A DNA stretch of 64,000 bases from Adiantum capillus-veneris. Its lineage: Eukaryota > Streptophyta > Polypodiopsida > Polypodiales > Pteridaceae. The notes beneath the pieces were generated by a model, which saw only the letters and a list, made by a program, of their open reading frames with translations, was not told the origin of the DNA and made no database searches. Numbering within the stretch: the stretch's first letter is position 1; each line of letters opens with the position of its first letter. A program made the translations under genes and the position numbers. The DNA is taken from assembly GCA_014529385.2 (NCBI GenBank), contig CM043948.1, positions 82,545,260-82,609,259 of the forward strand, given 5' to 3'. Shown in pieces: positions 32,026 through 43,561 of this stretch.

Positions 32026-32709
32026 CTAAGCCAATATTCCCCGCTCAAATCCATACATCAGGATGAATGGGCTAAATTGAGTAGCAGAATGCTTGCTACT
32101 ATTGTAGGCAAACTCTAATTTTGGAAGGTGCCTTTCCCAATCAGAGTGCTTGTGAGAGACATAATACCTCGGCATGTCTTCCAACGTCCGATTCATCCTT
32201 TCAGCTTGTTCGTCAGACTCAGGATGATCAGAGGACGACATACTCAACTTCGTTCAAAGGTGAGCAAACACATCTTGCTAAAATTGCCCAGTGAACTTGG
32301 TATTTTGATTACTAACGATATCCTCTGACAAACCATATAGCTTATAAAGTTGATCGACAAATAAAACCACCAACTCATGGCTTATTATTGTCAACTTCGT
32401 TGGTATAAACTTTGCCATTTTTGTGAGGCGATCGACCACGACCCAAATGACATCGTTGCCACGACTAGTGTTTGGCAAACCAACAATAAAATCCATAGAA
32501 ATACTCTGCAACTTGGCATCAGGGATTTTCAATATATGTAGCAGGCCAGCTTTCCGAAGGCGCTCTCTGCCTTGTTGCCCCGACACTAAGTGCATCTCTC
32601 CACATGGCTCTCTATTTAAGATTGGCCAATAGAAATATCGTTTGGCCAATGGTAAAGTTCTTTGGATGCCTGGATGCCCAATGCTAGGAACATCATGGCA
32701 TTCGAACAA
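32026..32709 (-). pseudogene. family F: integrase zinc and catalytic core
   Basis: GHPGIQRTLPLAKRYFYWPI (zinc-binding helix), MDFIVGLPNTSRGNDVIWVV and VDRLTKMAKFIPTKL (first Asp kept), EDIVSNQNTKFTGQF (second motif reads Ser-Asn-Gln-Asn instead of Ser-Asp-Arg-Asp, so the catalytic Asp is lost), then after a frame break DHPESDEQAERMNRTLE with the Glu kept. This wording differs from families A, C and E and marks a separate gypsy lineage. Confidence 0.85.
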
Positions 32710-33419
32710 AATCTTTTGCCGAACCTCATCGGCATGCAGACTTTTCCATTTCTAAACAATAGTCCACCTCTAATTGAATATTGTCGCTGTCTCATCTCTC
32801 CAGCACGTCTCACTTGGGTCTTCGGATCACCCAAGCCTGTATGCAAGTCACGCCCTACTTCGACCTCGTTCCATATCTTGCCAAAGTCACCATCGGAACG
32901 ATATAGCCCTTGGAGAGAGAGATAGAAATCCGTCGAGATTTCAGCCATAGGCAGAGCATTCACCTCAGGACCTTTCCTATAACTAATCTCAAAGTCAAAC
33001 TCTTGCATAAGTTCAACCCATCTAGCCTTCCTGTCTCTGAGATTACCTTGATCAGAGACATAGCACAAGGAGTGATGATCCGTCCATGCAACAAAGGTAG
33101 AGCCATATAAATAATGCTGCCACAACCTCAAAGCGTGGATTTCGGCGTAAAGCTCTTTTTCATACATTGGAGAACGTCTTTCAGTGTTTGAAAGTTTCTT
33201 ACTTTCAAACGTAACAGGATGCCTATCATGATGTAACTTCGCACCGATCGAATAATCACTAGCATCCGTTTCAACTACAAATGGCTTGCCAGGATCCACA
33301 ATATGCAGTATTGGCGCAGTAGTCACCAAGTGCTTTAGTGTCTTAAAGCTCTCATGAAGACACTCATTCCAAACAACAAGGGGATTACCTTTACGACGAG
33401 GCCCCGAAGTCTTTAGTCT
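32710..33419 (-). pseudogene. family F: RNase H region
   Basis: FVVETDASDYSIGAKLHHDR, ESKKLSNTERRSPMYEKELY, AEIHALRLWQHYLYGSTFVA and WTDHHSLCYV give the Asp, Glu and Asp of a gypsy RNase H in one open frame (32616-33329). The linker to integrase follows. The N-terminal side is cut by a solo LTR at 33420. This is the longest undamaged stretch of family F. Confidence 0.88.
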
Positions 33420-34561
33420 TGTCAGGTGTAGTGGAAGAGTTTAAGGATTTAGCTCGGATCTAGTACTCTGCACAAACACAAGGGTTACTTTACTTCAGTT
33501 GAAAGAACTAAACTGAACTGAATGAAAAGAGAGACGACATGGCATGTTGGGTCCCAAACCCTCAAGGACCCCCTTTCTTTGTTGCCAGAGCAAGTACTTT
33601 CTTTATTTCTTGCAAAATGCTGATACAATGGTGCTAAATGCTGAGATGTTGATGCTAATCGGTACTGATGCTACTGGTGCTGGGTACTACTGAGATGTTG
33701 TGGTACTGTGAGGCTGAGGATAGGGTATTGCAGGTATACTTGGTGCTTGGTACTGCGGCTACTGTTGGTGCTTGCTACTGAATGTACTTGGGTGCTAAGG
33801 ACACGGAGGCCCTGATGATCCCCACACTGAGCTAGGCAGGAGCCAAGCCAAGACGCCAGGGGTGCTAGATGCGGGGGTATTGCATTGACGACGACGACGA
33901 CGATGGGGTACTTGTATTGCGGTGCTGCTGAGGTATTAATGGGTACTGTTGGAGGTACTTGGTACTATGACGACGACGACGATGACGAGGAGGAGGAGGA
34001 GGAGGAGGAGGCTGTGGGCCAATCTGTTATTGCCGGGAACGGCGATGGGCTGAAAACTGAAAACTCTGAAGATAAAGATGGCTAAATCTGAAAACGCTGG
34101 TAATGTGGCAAGGATTGCAGCCGCGACGAGGCTATGCTGAAAACACCGAGGGCTGAAATCTGATGGCGATCATAGGGCTGAAAATGTTGATGGCTGCTGG
34201 AGACTAGCTGATGACTGCCAAGCGGCGCTGGTACTGCTGAGAGGCTCTTCTATTGCTCCTCTGCCTGACTTTGGTGCCCCTAGGACTGTATTTATACTTC
34301 CTTCAGCCATTTGCCCTACCTACTTTTAATAAATGTCATGTCAAAGTCACTTATTAATAAATGACTTACGTGAGTGTTCATACGCCTATATGCTTAAGTG
34401 ACTTAACTGTGCAAGTGAGGGTATGCAACTATGACCGGCTTAGGCATGCACATCCTGCTAGAGGCTCACAAAATGCAAGGGTAGAAGATCCTAAGCTAAG
34501 ACCAACGCTAGACTGTAGTAGAAGCATGTCCGCGTGGCGCAAGTCAAGTGCGCACATGAGA
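33420..34561 (-). mobile_element. solo family C-type LTR
   Basis: TGTCAGGTGTAGTGG..GCGCACATGAGA, 1142 bases, within the family F pol gene. Flanks are AGTCT (33415-33419) and AGTCC (34562-34566), a 4/5 duplication. It contains GAC-rich (about 33888-33904, 33969-33985) and GAG (about 33987-34011) triplet runs and GCTGAAAAC-rich stretches. Confidence 0.8.
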
Positions 34562-35360
34562 AGTCCTGTCACGCCTCCTTTCAAAAGTTGCGTAAGCAAT
34601 GGCGTACATTCTTTAGAATGGGCCAATTTCACTTTATCCTGCTTAGCAGGGTCAACACAAATTCCATCGCGCGTAATTATATGACCCAGATAAAGAAGAT
34701 CTTTCTTGAAGAATTCACATATAGAGACTTTGACATAAAGCTTCTCAATTCTTAGTACCTCGAGAACAACCTATATACGCAAGATGTTCGGACAAACTTC
34801 GGCTGTAAATCAAGATGTCATCGGGACATAAAACAATGAAGTTGCTGAGAAACGGCCTCAAGAGATCATTCATCATCCGTTGAAATGTAGCAAGAGCATT
34901 GGTCAAACCAACAGACAAGACCAAAAATTCATAATCACCATAGCGTGTATGAAAACCAAATTCAGGAACATCTTCCAGTTTGATTCGTATTTGATGATAG
35001 TCTGATCGCAGGTCTATCTTCTTAAAGAATATATCTCCATGGAGTCGATCTATGAGATTATCCATATGCGGGAGCGGATACTTATTCTTGACATTGAGCT
35101 TATTCAACCCCTTGTAATCTTCGCAAAAACGCATAGTGTTATCCTTCTTCCCACGGGGATTTACTTGGCCGAATGAAAAACCTGTCAAGATGATCCTGAA
35201 GTTGTGGTTGAATCTCGTCCTCTTCAGTTTTACTAAACCGATAAGGTTGCTTCGAAAAAGGCTCCCTACCAGGCGCCACTTCAATGGCATGATCTACTCC
35301 TCTCAAAGGTGGCAAGCCAGGAGGTAGATCGTTAGGAAAAACATCCTTGAAATCAGTCAT
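34562..35360 (-). pseudogene. family F: reverse transcriptase
   Basis: Right to left: FPNDLPPGLPPLRGVDHAIE, VAPGREPFSKQPYRFSKTEE, NTMRFCEDYKGLNKLNVKNK, YPLPHMDNLIDRLHGD, FFKKIDLRSDYHQIRIKLED, EFLVLSVGLTNALATFQRMM and FIVLCPDDILIYSRSLSEHL, then VKVSICEFFKKDLLYLGHII. Catalytic CPDD keeps both Asp. One frameshift and several unusual residues (SVGLTN for PFGLTN) show decay. Confidence 0.87.
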
Positions 35361-35650
35361 GATTTTTTGGATAAGGGTCGACTCGTCAGAATCCCGAAGT
35401 TCAATAGAAGAACATAAAATATTTTTAGAAATTCAGTGACAGAAGTACCAAGTACTAGTGAATCAAACCATGCAAATGGTATACGCTGATAAAAGTCGAC
35501 ATCAGAAGACTTTGTATCCTTAAATATTGCCAAAGCAGTAACAATTGGTATTGCAAACCCATTACTTACAGAAATCTGATTACAAAGCGAAACAGATACA
35601 TGAGGCATCTCCTGTTTAACAAAAACAAGAGAGTGATGTAACATTCAGTT
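35361..35650 (-). pseudogene. family F: region upstream of reverse transcriptase
   Basis: A 95-codon frame with no clear motif, in the place of the protease-RT linker. The protease and gag are not present; the sequence changes to family A tail at about 35650. Confidence 0.4.
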
Positions 35651-36025
35651 TGTATCACATAAAATCGATCCGGATCTAGGACCATGATTCTTGGCAACAT
35701 GTTTAGCAATCTCATGTAGATCCACACCGGACCTCAATGACATTGGATTAACTAATTCTTATTGCGATCATGTCCATAGATGCAAGACCGAAATGTTGTA
35801 GTCATTTTGTCTTTCAAACCTGCACTCAAACAAAATCACATGAGAGAGTATATCTAAATTAGATTCATTTTCGGAAACTCCCATTTCCAAGTTCCTTATT
35901 CATAATGTCATACAACAGAATACTGTCAGCGCATTAGTATTCCTGAAATCCAAAGGAAAACAATGACTTTATTCCATCTTGGTAATCTGTGACAAAGGAG
36001 CGGAGTAACTTCCCTCTTGTGTAGT
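35651..36025 (-). other. element A4: 3' untranslated tail
   Basis: The minus strand matches the A2/A3 tails (GGAGTTACTCCGCTCCTTTGTCACAG-like block, GATCCACACCGGACCTCAAT block). It follows directly on a truncated integrase C-terminus, so the chromodomain has been deleted. The purine tract and LTR are missing. Confidence 0.7.
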
Positions 36026-36942
36026 CCAGTACTCACATGAAAAGCATTGTGAATCTTCCAAGTATCTGGTAACTTCAGTCTGAAGGATACATCATTTATC
36101 TTCTCTTGAATCTGGAAAGGGCCATAATATCTCATACTGAGCTTTGGAAAAAGCTGCTCCTTTCCCTTCGTTTCCTTAGGCGTGCCTTCTCGAATCGTAA
36201 GAGCACCCAATCATCTTCCTTCAATTGCAAGTCGCGTCTATATTTATCCGCCGCTGCCTTTTTATGCCGTGCTTGAGACTTCTCAAGAGCCTCGCGAACC
36301 TTGGCAAAAGTAGTGTCTAAATCCCTCGTGTACCGATCTGCTTTAAAAATCTTGTCTTTGGTGCTTAGAAATGGAGGAACCTTCTTAGCACCTTCGATTA
36401 CTTCAAATGGCACCTTCCTCGTCGATGAATGAATCGTGTTGTTGTAGGCAAATTCCACCAAGGGCAAGTAATTTCACCAAGGGTAAGTACTTTTCCCATT
36501 GAGTATTCTGATCGGAAATGTAAGACTTCAATAAATCCAAAACCACTAAATTGGCTATCTCAGATTGCGTATCTGTCTGTGGGTGGAATGAGGATGAGAA
36601 CTGCAACCGCGTGCCAATGTTCTCCCAAATTGCCCTCCAAAACAAACTCGTGAATCGGAGATCTCTGTCTGAGACTATCGACTCAGGCATGCCATGTAAC
36701 CGAAAAATATGTGAGATGAACACTCTCGCCAATTGGTCATGCTTAACTATCTTCTTTACCGGAATAAAGTGAGCTTGCTTCCTAAATCTGTCAATGACTA
36801 TCCAAATCCCATCATGCCAACTGTGGGTCTGGGGAAGATAAAAAATAAAATCCAAAGCAATACTTTCCCAGGGGCAGGGGGGTATGAGTAAAGGCTGTAG
36901 AAGTTATGGTGCCTTATGCCTGTCAAACTTAACCTTTTGGCA
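36026..36942 (-). pseudogene. element A4: integrase core and C-terminus
   Basis: [50 protein letters not shown] (first Asp), MPESIVSDRDLRFTSLFWRA (second Asp), SSSFHPQTDTQSEIANLVVL (Glu kept), then a 27-base internal duplication around KYLPLV..KYLPLVEFAYNN, KVPFEVIEGAKKVPPFLSTK and [20 protein letters not shown]. It joins 53475 across A3: the zinc-finger words SCLVC (right) and QKVKFD (left) become contiguous. Confidence 0.88.
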
Positions 36943-36947
36943 TACCA
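36943..36947. repeat. target site duplication of A3 (left)
   Basis: TACCA, repeated at 53470-53474. Confidence 0.95.
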
Positions 36948-37519
36948 TGTCACAAATGGGTGACGTGGCATGGCCTTGGACACACTCACAGAGTGGGGCA
37001 GCAGACTTGGACACACACCAAGACTGGCGGCAGTGACACGTGGCAGCTGTACGGCAGGTCCGGATTTTTCGTCGCAAATCCTGTTGACATGCTGACATGG
37101 CAGGCGTATGAAATTCCGCTTTTTACGCTGATGCTGTACGGAATTTCGACTATTACGCTGGCTGATTTTGAAGCTTTTGGACTTATTGCTTTATTTTTAG
37201 AAGCTTTTGAGTGGAGAAGCTTTTGGGGCTCTGCTTTTGGGCATCCCTTGTAACCTATAAATAAGTGGGCAAGGCCCTCACTTCTCAGAGCATCTGGACG
37301 CAGAGTCTGAGAGTGAGAACCCTCCCACTCTCTTGTACTTTGAACACAGATTAATACAAAAAGAAATACCGAAAGGGGCGCAAGTCTTTGGGGCCAATAT
37401 CTCTAGGCATGGAACTCCGTCGGGCCGTGTCGAATCAAGTGTGAATTGTGAACTGTTTTGAAGTGAATCTCTGTTGTGTTGCGGTAGAATCTTGACTTGG
37501 GGTGTCCAAGTTTGTTACA
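36948..37519 (+). mobile_element. A3 5' LTR
   Basis: 572 bases, TGTCACAAATGGG..AAGTTTGTTACA. TGACGTGGCA at 36961-36970, TATA-like CCTATAAATAAG near 37253, shared motif GAAATACCGAAAGGGGCG at about 37362-37380. Confidence 0.94.
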
Positions 37520-37520
37520 A

Positions 37521-37534
37521 TGGTATTAGAGTAC
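37521..37534 (+). promoter_or_regulatory. A3 primer binding site
   Basis: TGGTATTAGAGTAC, one base after the LTR; tRNA-Met type with one change from the family B version. Confidence 0.88.
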
Positions 37535-37961
37535 AGAAAGATTCTTCTTCTACGGAGGATCCGATCCTTTTTTTTGCAGCGCACACAACATTTGGGAAAG
37601 AATCTTCGTGCCCCTACCCCGGACTTATTAGCCACTCCCACCCTTCGTACATTGCGCATCGTGCGCTCTGTCTTACAGGGCATAAAGCCATAAAGAATGC
37701 TAGATTACCCACGGGTTCTCGTGAAGAATCTGACAGAGATGACACCTCTCAGTGTGAAGGCAAAGAAAAGTTGAAAAGCCGGCGCGGGAATTGAAGAAAA
37801 GAATGAAGATTTGGGCAAATTTTTTCGGACAAGTTTGCTAGAAAGAAGTACAAACATCAACTGCAGATTGGCATATGTTTGAACAGATTGATTAAGTACT
37901 CTAGGGACCCGAGATTGGCAAAACACCTGAAGAATTACCCAATTGATAAGATTTTCTCAAG
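37535..37961 (+). other. A3 leader
   Basis: Untranslated leader; 37610-37690 (GGACTTATTAGCCACTCCCA, CCCTTCGTACATTGCGCATC, GTCTTACAGGGCATAAAGCC) is shared with A2, B1 and B2. Confidence 0.7.
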
Positions 37962-39030
37962 ATGGCGTGTGGCCATCGCTTCTCCTCTCAAGTAGGGAGG
38001 AAAGCCGAAAAGACGGACGAGTGCAGAAAAGCGGAACCTGTACTTGCAGAAAGACATGGACAAGCACTCTTGAGAAGAAGCATTTTTACAGAGCCAACCA
38101 ATATGACTTCCTCGAAGACAAGAGCAAGAAAACAAAAGAATTCAAAGAAGGTGGACACTCGACTAAGTTTGAATCCTTTTCTGGGTTCCGAGATGCTCCG
38201 AGGGCTTTGGCCTTCATACAACAGTTTGACATAGCTTCCTTTGGAGGGTATTACTCAGAGCACTCCAAGATTCGAAGGGCTACCTCTTTCTTCAAGGGAA
38301 ATGCTCGAACATGGTGGTCCACTCTTCTTCAAAGAAAGGAAGCTCCAAATAAATGGTTGAAATTCAAAAGGCTCTTTATTTTCTTCTTGCCTGACAAAAG
38401 GAGTACGAACGAGATATACAAACCGCTTGGAATCATCTTCAGATGACCAAGTGAGATTCTTTGGACGCTTATTGCGAGAGATTTTGGAACTCTTTTCTAC
38501 CAACCTCTTCATTTATGAAGGTCTAGTTTAAGGAGCAGATTGAGCGGTTTTGCTGCGGACTTCTAACAGAGATTCGAGACTACTGCTTGAAACAGAAGTC
38601 GAATTCTATTCAAGAATTGATGGGTGATGCGAAACGGGGTTTTGCGATACATTCCGGAAATTTGACTTTCCCCACTGATGAGATCTTGACTAAGAGAACC
38701 CAACAGACCTCTCACAATGAAAGTAGAAAGAGAAAGAGTTCCTAGGACAAAAAGAAAGATACACGTCCCCTTCAGACTCTTAGAGAAAGGGCTATCTATC
38801 TCAAAGAGGGGAAGTGTTTTGGTTGCGGGGAATTTGGACACATCTCCGCAAAGTGCCCCAAAAAGGCACAGAAAGAACAAACTGAAGCCAGGCCAGAGAC
38901 TTCTAGAGCAGCAGAGGAACGTGGCAGAAAAGGCAGATGAAAACAAAACTGGTACCACATTGCGTGGGGCCCGAACCGAATCAGATGAACGGAAGTACAA
39001 AACTTTGCCACTCTTAGGGCAAAGTGAAAG
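37962..39030 (+). pseudogene. A3: gag
   Basis: ATG at 37962 (MACG), a basic N-terminus broken by a frameshift, then the capsid-like part GHSTKFESFSGFRDAPRALA, FIQQFDIASFGGYYSEHSKI and RRATSFFKGNARTWWSTLLQ (38140-38340) in one open frame. After more breaks come a basic tail and the zinc knuckle CFGCGEFGHISAKC (38815-38856), a perfect C-x2-C-x4-H-x4-C. Gag forms the particle and the knuckle binds the element RNA. The frame is broken at least four times. Confidence 0.85.
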
Positions 39031-39397
39031 ATCAAGAAGCCCTCATTTTCTTTGATGGAGGAGCCAAGGCTAACTTCTTTTGGGGGCTCGATTTGAAATT
39101 ACGCCAGACAGGTTGAGGCCATAGGCGGAGGTAGTTCTCGTGGCACTCGGACTGGATGTTGCCATTACACTGATCATTGGCAAACTTCGTTTGTAATGTC
39201 AGGGGTGTTTAGGGCACGAGGACTTGTACGTAATTCCCTTGGGAGGTTGTGACGTCCTCCTTGAAATCCCTTGGTACCACAAGAAGAACGCCGTGGTTGA
39301 CTATCAGGTTGAGAAAGCGACTTTGACAATTGAAGGGCACAGAGATTGTACTTGATGAAATTCAGTTTCTTTACTCGATTTTTCTCGAGAGAACTAA
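39031..39397 (+). pseudogene. A3: aspartic protease
   Basis: ALIFFDGGAKANFFWGL, where the active-site triplet is Asp-Gly-Gly as in A1, then frameshifted remnants including the equivalent of GCDVLLGIPW (CDVLLEIPWYHKKNAVVDY in another frame, about 39249-39303). Non-functional. Confidence 0.78.
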
Positions 39398-40006
39398 ATG
39401 ATGATCGAAGGTCAAATGTGTTTTGACCTTGATAAAGGATGCCAGGATTTTCTCCACACTCTTGCCGATTGTTGTTTAGAGGGCCTGCCAGGCGAGTTAC
39501 CACCAATTCGTCCTGAGGATCATACTATTGATCTGATACCTGGAAGCACACCACCGAACCAACCACCTTACCATGTGAGCCGAGCCTAGAATGAAGAGAT
39601 TATGAACCAAGTGAAAGACCTCTTGGAAAAGGGTCTTATCCAGCCGAGTACTTCACCTTACAACTCTCTGGTGTTGTTGGTTTTGAAGAAAGACGGATCT
39701 TCGAGAATGTTCACTGATTATAGAGCTCTCAACAAAATCACCATCAAGAACAGATTTTCTATTCCGAGGATCGATGATATTCTTGACCGACTACAAGGAT
39801 CCCATTGTTTCAGCAGGAGCGATTTGAAGAGCGGATATCATCAGACCCGAATCGCGTCGGGAGATGTCTACAAGATAGCTTTTCGAACGACCTTCGGTTT
39901 ATTTGAATTTTGGGTGATGCCTTTTGGCCTTACCAATGTTCTAGTGATCTTTAACCGAATGATGGACAGGATTTTCAGAGAGTACAGATCTTTTGTTGGC
40001 ACTTTC
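39398..40006 (+). pseudogene. A3: reverse transcriptase, N-terminal two thirds
   Basis: [100 protein letters not shown] and FREYRSFVGTF. Open from 39602 to the E1 insertion point, with one stop before 39602. The catalytic block lies across the E1 insertion and reads FFGC, not FFDD, so both catalytic Asp are mutated. Confidence 0.9.
40002..40006. repeat. target site duplication of E1 (left)
   Basis: CTTTC, repeated at 50116-50120. Confidence 0.95.
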
Positions 40007-41378
40007 TGAAACTGGCCTGTACTTTCCAAAAAGGGCGGTAGACTTTACTTCAAACCTTGATTTAGCTTTCACCCATTTTTAGTCGTCTATTCTACCTGTA
40101 CTTTCAAGACACAACACGGGGGAAAGGGATACAGGCTGCTAGAATGCACCTGTATGAGAAGACCGACACCAGATTGGCCCCTAACTTAGGCGCCCCTTTC
40201 GGTATTTCTTTATTGTTTAACAGAGGGAATAAACGTTGTGGTTCCCTACAAGCTGCCCCGCACAAGCTTGGCTGAATTTCAACTAATCCGGCCAGATTTC
40301 AGCAGCATAACTGTACTAGGACCCTTCACAGTCAGTATTCCCACGCATTGAATGACTTTCCCGACGCATACGGGCACTTTGCAAAACCTGGCGAGAATCT
40401 GCAGCACGCTGAATTCTCTGTTTTCAGCCCCGAAAATGCGCCAGATCACCTGTACAGCGGTCCCCTCGCATCCCCGAACCTCCTGAGGGTATTAGGGACC
40501 GTTTAGGGCCAAAACCCTAAACCTGCAAAATACACAGCAGGCTGTAATTTACTGTTTCGGGCTCCGTTTCGCGTGCCGGTCGCATCCGTAGCAAGTCCTC
40601 GAGCTCCCGCACCTGTAGGGCTACTTTCCCTTTGAATCGGACGAGATTTCTGGCGTGAAACCTCTCCAAATTTAACCGTAACTGCGGGGGATTAGCCGCT
40701 AGCTAATCCAGTACCTGTGCAAGAGGCTCTTGCCTCGGCAATCGCGCATGAACCCACACAACTGTACATTGGTCAAATGAAAAGCCCACTAGAGGGGCAT
40801 AACATACTGCCATAGGGGAGAGAGAGGGCAATGCGTAGTGTGCACGGCATCACTCCTCGCACGGCACTGTACATAAGAGGGAAAGCAAGCACTCCATAGC
40901 TCTTAACCCGTGACAAAATCTGAAAATGAGCCTCTCCCAGCTTCAAATTCAGTGCCACTTCTTGTTGCATGAGGAAAGTGCACAAGAAGGTGCCACTTGG
41001 CACATTTACAAGCATTTTCCCGTTTCGGGGTTGCCGCCTAAAAATCTCCCAACCGGTTGCCCAGTTGACTTCACGGCAGAGTAAGAAAATGTTCTCCTTG
41101 TCATTCCGGAGGTAATGACGCAAACACATTTTCAGGTCCCAAAATAGTAGTTCCCTAAATTTTAGGAGATGCTGCCATTGTATCTTTCTAGGTCATTTGA
41201 CCCCCTTTGTATACTGCAACTCTCTTGCCCTCAGGCCTGGACTCCCTCTGGACAGTTCCACACTAGCTATGCAATGCAGGGCAGTTAGATTTCCCGAGGG
41301 GTGTTTCCAAAAAGTGAAAGTAAATAAATAATAAGAAAGAAATCAACAAAAAGGATAGATAGTAGTCACCTGGTGACA
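40007..41378 (-). mobile_element. E1 3' LTR
   Basis: 1372 bases; minus strand starts TGTCACCAGGTGACTACT next to the purine tract. It lacks a block of about 115 bases present in the 5' LTR (about 49787-49895) and in the solo LTR. Complement of the shared motif at about 40189-40212. Confidence 0.92.
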
Positions 41379-41413
41379 TACCCCCCTCTTGAAATCTCAA
41401 ACGTCCTCGTTTG
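41379..41413 (-). promoter_or_regulatory. E1 polypurine tract and preceding hairpin
   Basis: On the minus strand CAAACG-AGGA-CGTTTG (41398-41413), a perfect 6-bp stem, then TTCAAGAGGGGGGTA to the LTR border. Confidence 0.87.
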
Positions 41414-41921
41414 CATCCATGTCGTACATGCTCACAGTCAACACTGATGTATTCAACACCTGTCGACACATGTGCGACACATACATGCTCATTGTTAACC
41501 CTCGTGTATTCAACACCTCGTCGACACATGTATTGCCTGCGTGTGAACCCTGTCTCAATGACATAGTGGTAGCTTCGCAGTCTGCCATTGCTTTGAGTCA
41601 CTAACTGTCCAACGACAAAATGGTAGCCATACATTTTGCCACTGTCTTATAGTACACGTTGGGCCCAGTAACACTTTCGAGCATACCCAAACCGACAGTT
41701 CAAGAATGCAGTTACACATGTATCCTTTAATAGAAGCCATTACTGTATCCTTGACATACTGACAAGAAATACTCACTTCTATAGCACTAACCATACTTTT
41801 GGACATTCCATAAGAGCAATTGCCAAACTAACAATCTGTACAGCTCTAACATTCATGTAATAGGTATTTCATTTGAGCTCACTTTAAATACCATGCACAT
41901 CATTTGTTTCAGAAGCCATTG
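41414..41921 (-). other. E1 3' untranslated tail
   Basis: No motif recognised; repeats of ACACATGTGCGACACATACA type occur near 41465. Confidence 0.5.
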
Positions 41922-42944
41922 TCACACTGATAATCCATGTAGCTTTGAAACTCGGGGGGTCCATGCAGGTTGCAAATCGAAGGCTTCAAGGTAAAGTGAT
42001 AACACAGTTGGTGACTCTGCAAGTTCACCTTCTTCCATCCACTTAGCATCCACTGGTGGATAGTTTCTGAACTTTACCAAGTAACGCCTAGCAACCTTGC
42101 CTTTCACTTTTCTTTCGAGACCAAGATCTCGTCAAGTTCCTCGACTTTCGGCTGATCTTCAGCTGGCATATCGTCTGGCACATCACCCACATAGGGTCTG
42201 AGAAGACTCACATGAAACGCATTGTGAATCTTCCAACTGTCATGCAATTTCAGCCTATATGCAACATCATTGATTATGTCGCACACTTGAAAAGGCCCAT
42301 AGTAACGCACGCTGAGCTTTGGAAACAGTCTTTCCTTGCCCTTCATCTTCTTTAACCTTGCCTTTTCAAATCGTAGAAGCACCCAATCACCAAGTGAAAA
42401 TACCACTTCACGACGGTGACGATCAGCTGCTTTCTTTTGCTTTGCCTGAGTCTTTTCCAAGGCCACTTTGACCTTCTTGTACATTTCATCCATGTCCTGA
42501 ACATACTTATCTGCTTCAAATATCTTGTCCTTTGTATGCAGTATGGGAGGAACTTTCTTGCCACCTTCAACTATCTCAAATGGTTCCCTGCCAGTTGATG
42601 AATGCACTGTATTATTGTATGCATACTCCACCAATGGCAAATACTGCTCCCACTTTCCTTTATGCTCTGACACATAACACTTCAGCAGATCTAGGACAAT
42701 AGAATTTGCCTCTTCTGATTGCCCATCTGTTTAAGGATGAAATGACGAAGAGAATTTGAGCGTAGTGCCCATATTCTCAAACAAGCCTCTCCAGAACAAA
42801 CTTGTCATGCGTGGATCACGGTCGCTAGCAATCGACTGTGGCATGCCATGATACTTGAAAATATTGCTCATAAACAAGCGTGCCATCTGATCTGGCTTTA
42901 TCTTCTTCCTGACAGGAATAAAATGAGCCTTCTTGCTGAATCTT
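41922..42944 (-). pseudogene. E1: integrase C-terminus and chromodomain
   Basis: Right to left: MPQSIASDRDPRMTSLFWRG (second Asp), SSSFHP.TDGQSEEANSIVL (stop in place of Gln, Glu kept), [60 protein letters not shown] and [20 protein letters not shown]. One frameshift after EILVSKEK leads into a chromodomain-like end RRYLVKFRNYPPVDAKWMEE and LSLYLEAFDLQPAWTP. The chromodomain aromatic and acidic positions look kept. Confidence 0.9.
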
Positions 42945-43561
42945 TAAATGATGGTCCAAATACCATCGTTTCCTGTCTGCGTTCTTGGAAGATCAAAGAT
43001 AAAATCCATAGCAATACTTTCCCATGGTTTATCTGGAATAGGTAGTGGTTGCAATAACCTTGGTGCCTTTTGCCTGTCAAATTTGACCTTCTGGCAAATT
43101 AGGCATTCTCGCACAAAGGCATCCACATCTCTTCTCAATGTAGGCCGGTAAAAGAATGTTTCAACCGCTTTAACTGTAGCATCGATGCCACGATGCCCTG
43201 CATACGGTGGGACATGACTCTCTTCTATAACTTTGCGTCGCAATGGCTTTGTGACACACAATTTGCCATGCATCATCATGAACCTATCTTTGAGAAGGTA
43301 GTGTTCATGACATTGTCCATCCATTAGCTGCTCGAAGACCCTTGCAAAATCTTCATCATTTGCATACTGTTCCCTCATATCATCAAGTTCATGATGATAA
43401 GGAATTGACACAGCTGAAATTTGTGGCTTCCTTGACAAGGCATCAGCCACAACGTTCTTCTTGCCTTCCACATGCACAATCTGAAAGTGGAACATGGACA
43501 AGATATTTGCCCATCGCATATGCTTCTCAGATAACTTTGCCTGTGGCAAGAAGTATCGCAA
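42945..43561 (-). pseudogene. E1: RNase H end, linker and integrase zinc/core start
   Basis: A 205-codon open frame: MRWANILSMFHFQIVHVEGK, VADALSRKPQISAVSIPYHH, LKDRFMMMHGKLCVTKPLRR, YAGHRGIDATVKAVETFFYR, RRDVDAFVRECLICQKVKFD (H-H-C-C zinc motif), [20 protein letters not shown] and IWTII followed by TAA. The stop replaces the codon for the first catalytic Asp (expected IIDRFSK, seen II.RFSK). Confidence 0.92.

Noticed and set aside
40007-41378. Independent solo LTR beside E1
   Set aside because: The purine tract of E1 directly abuts it and the CTTTC duplication brackets 40007-50115, so it is the E1 3' LTR.
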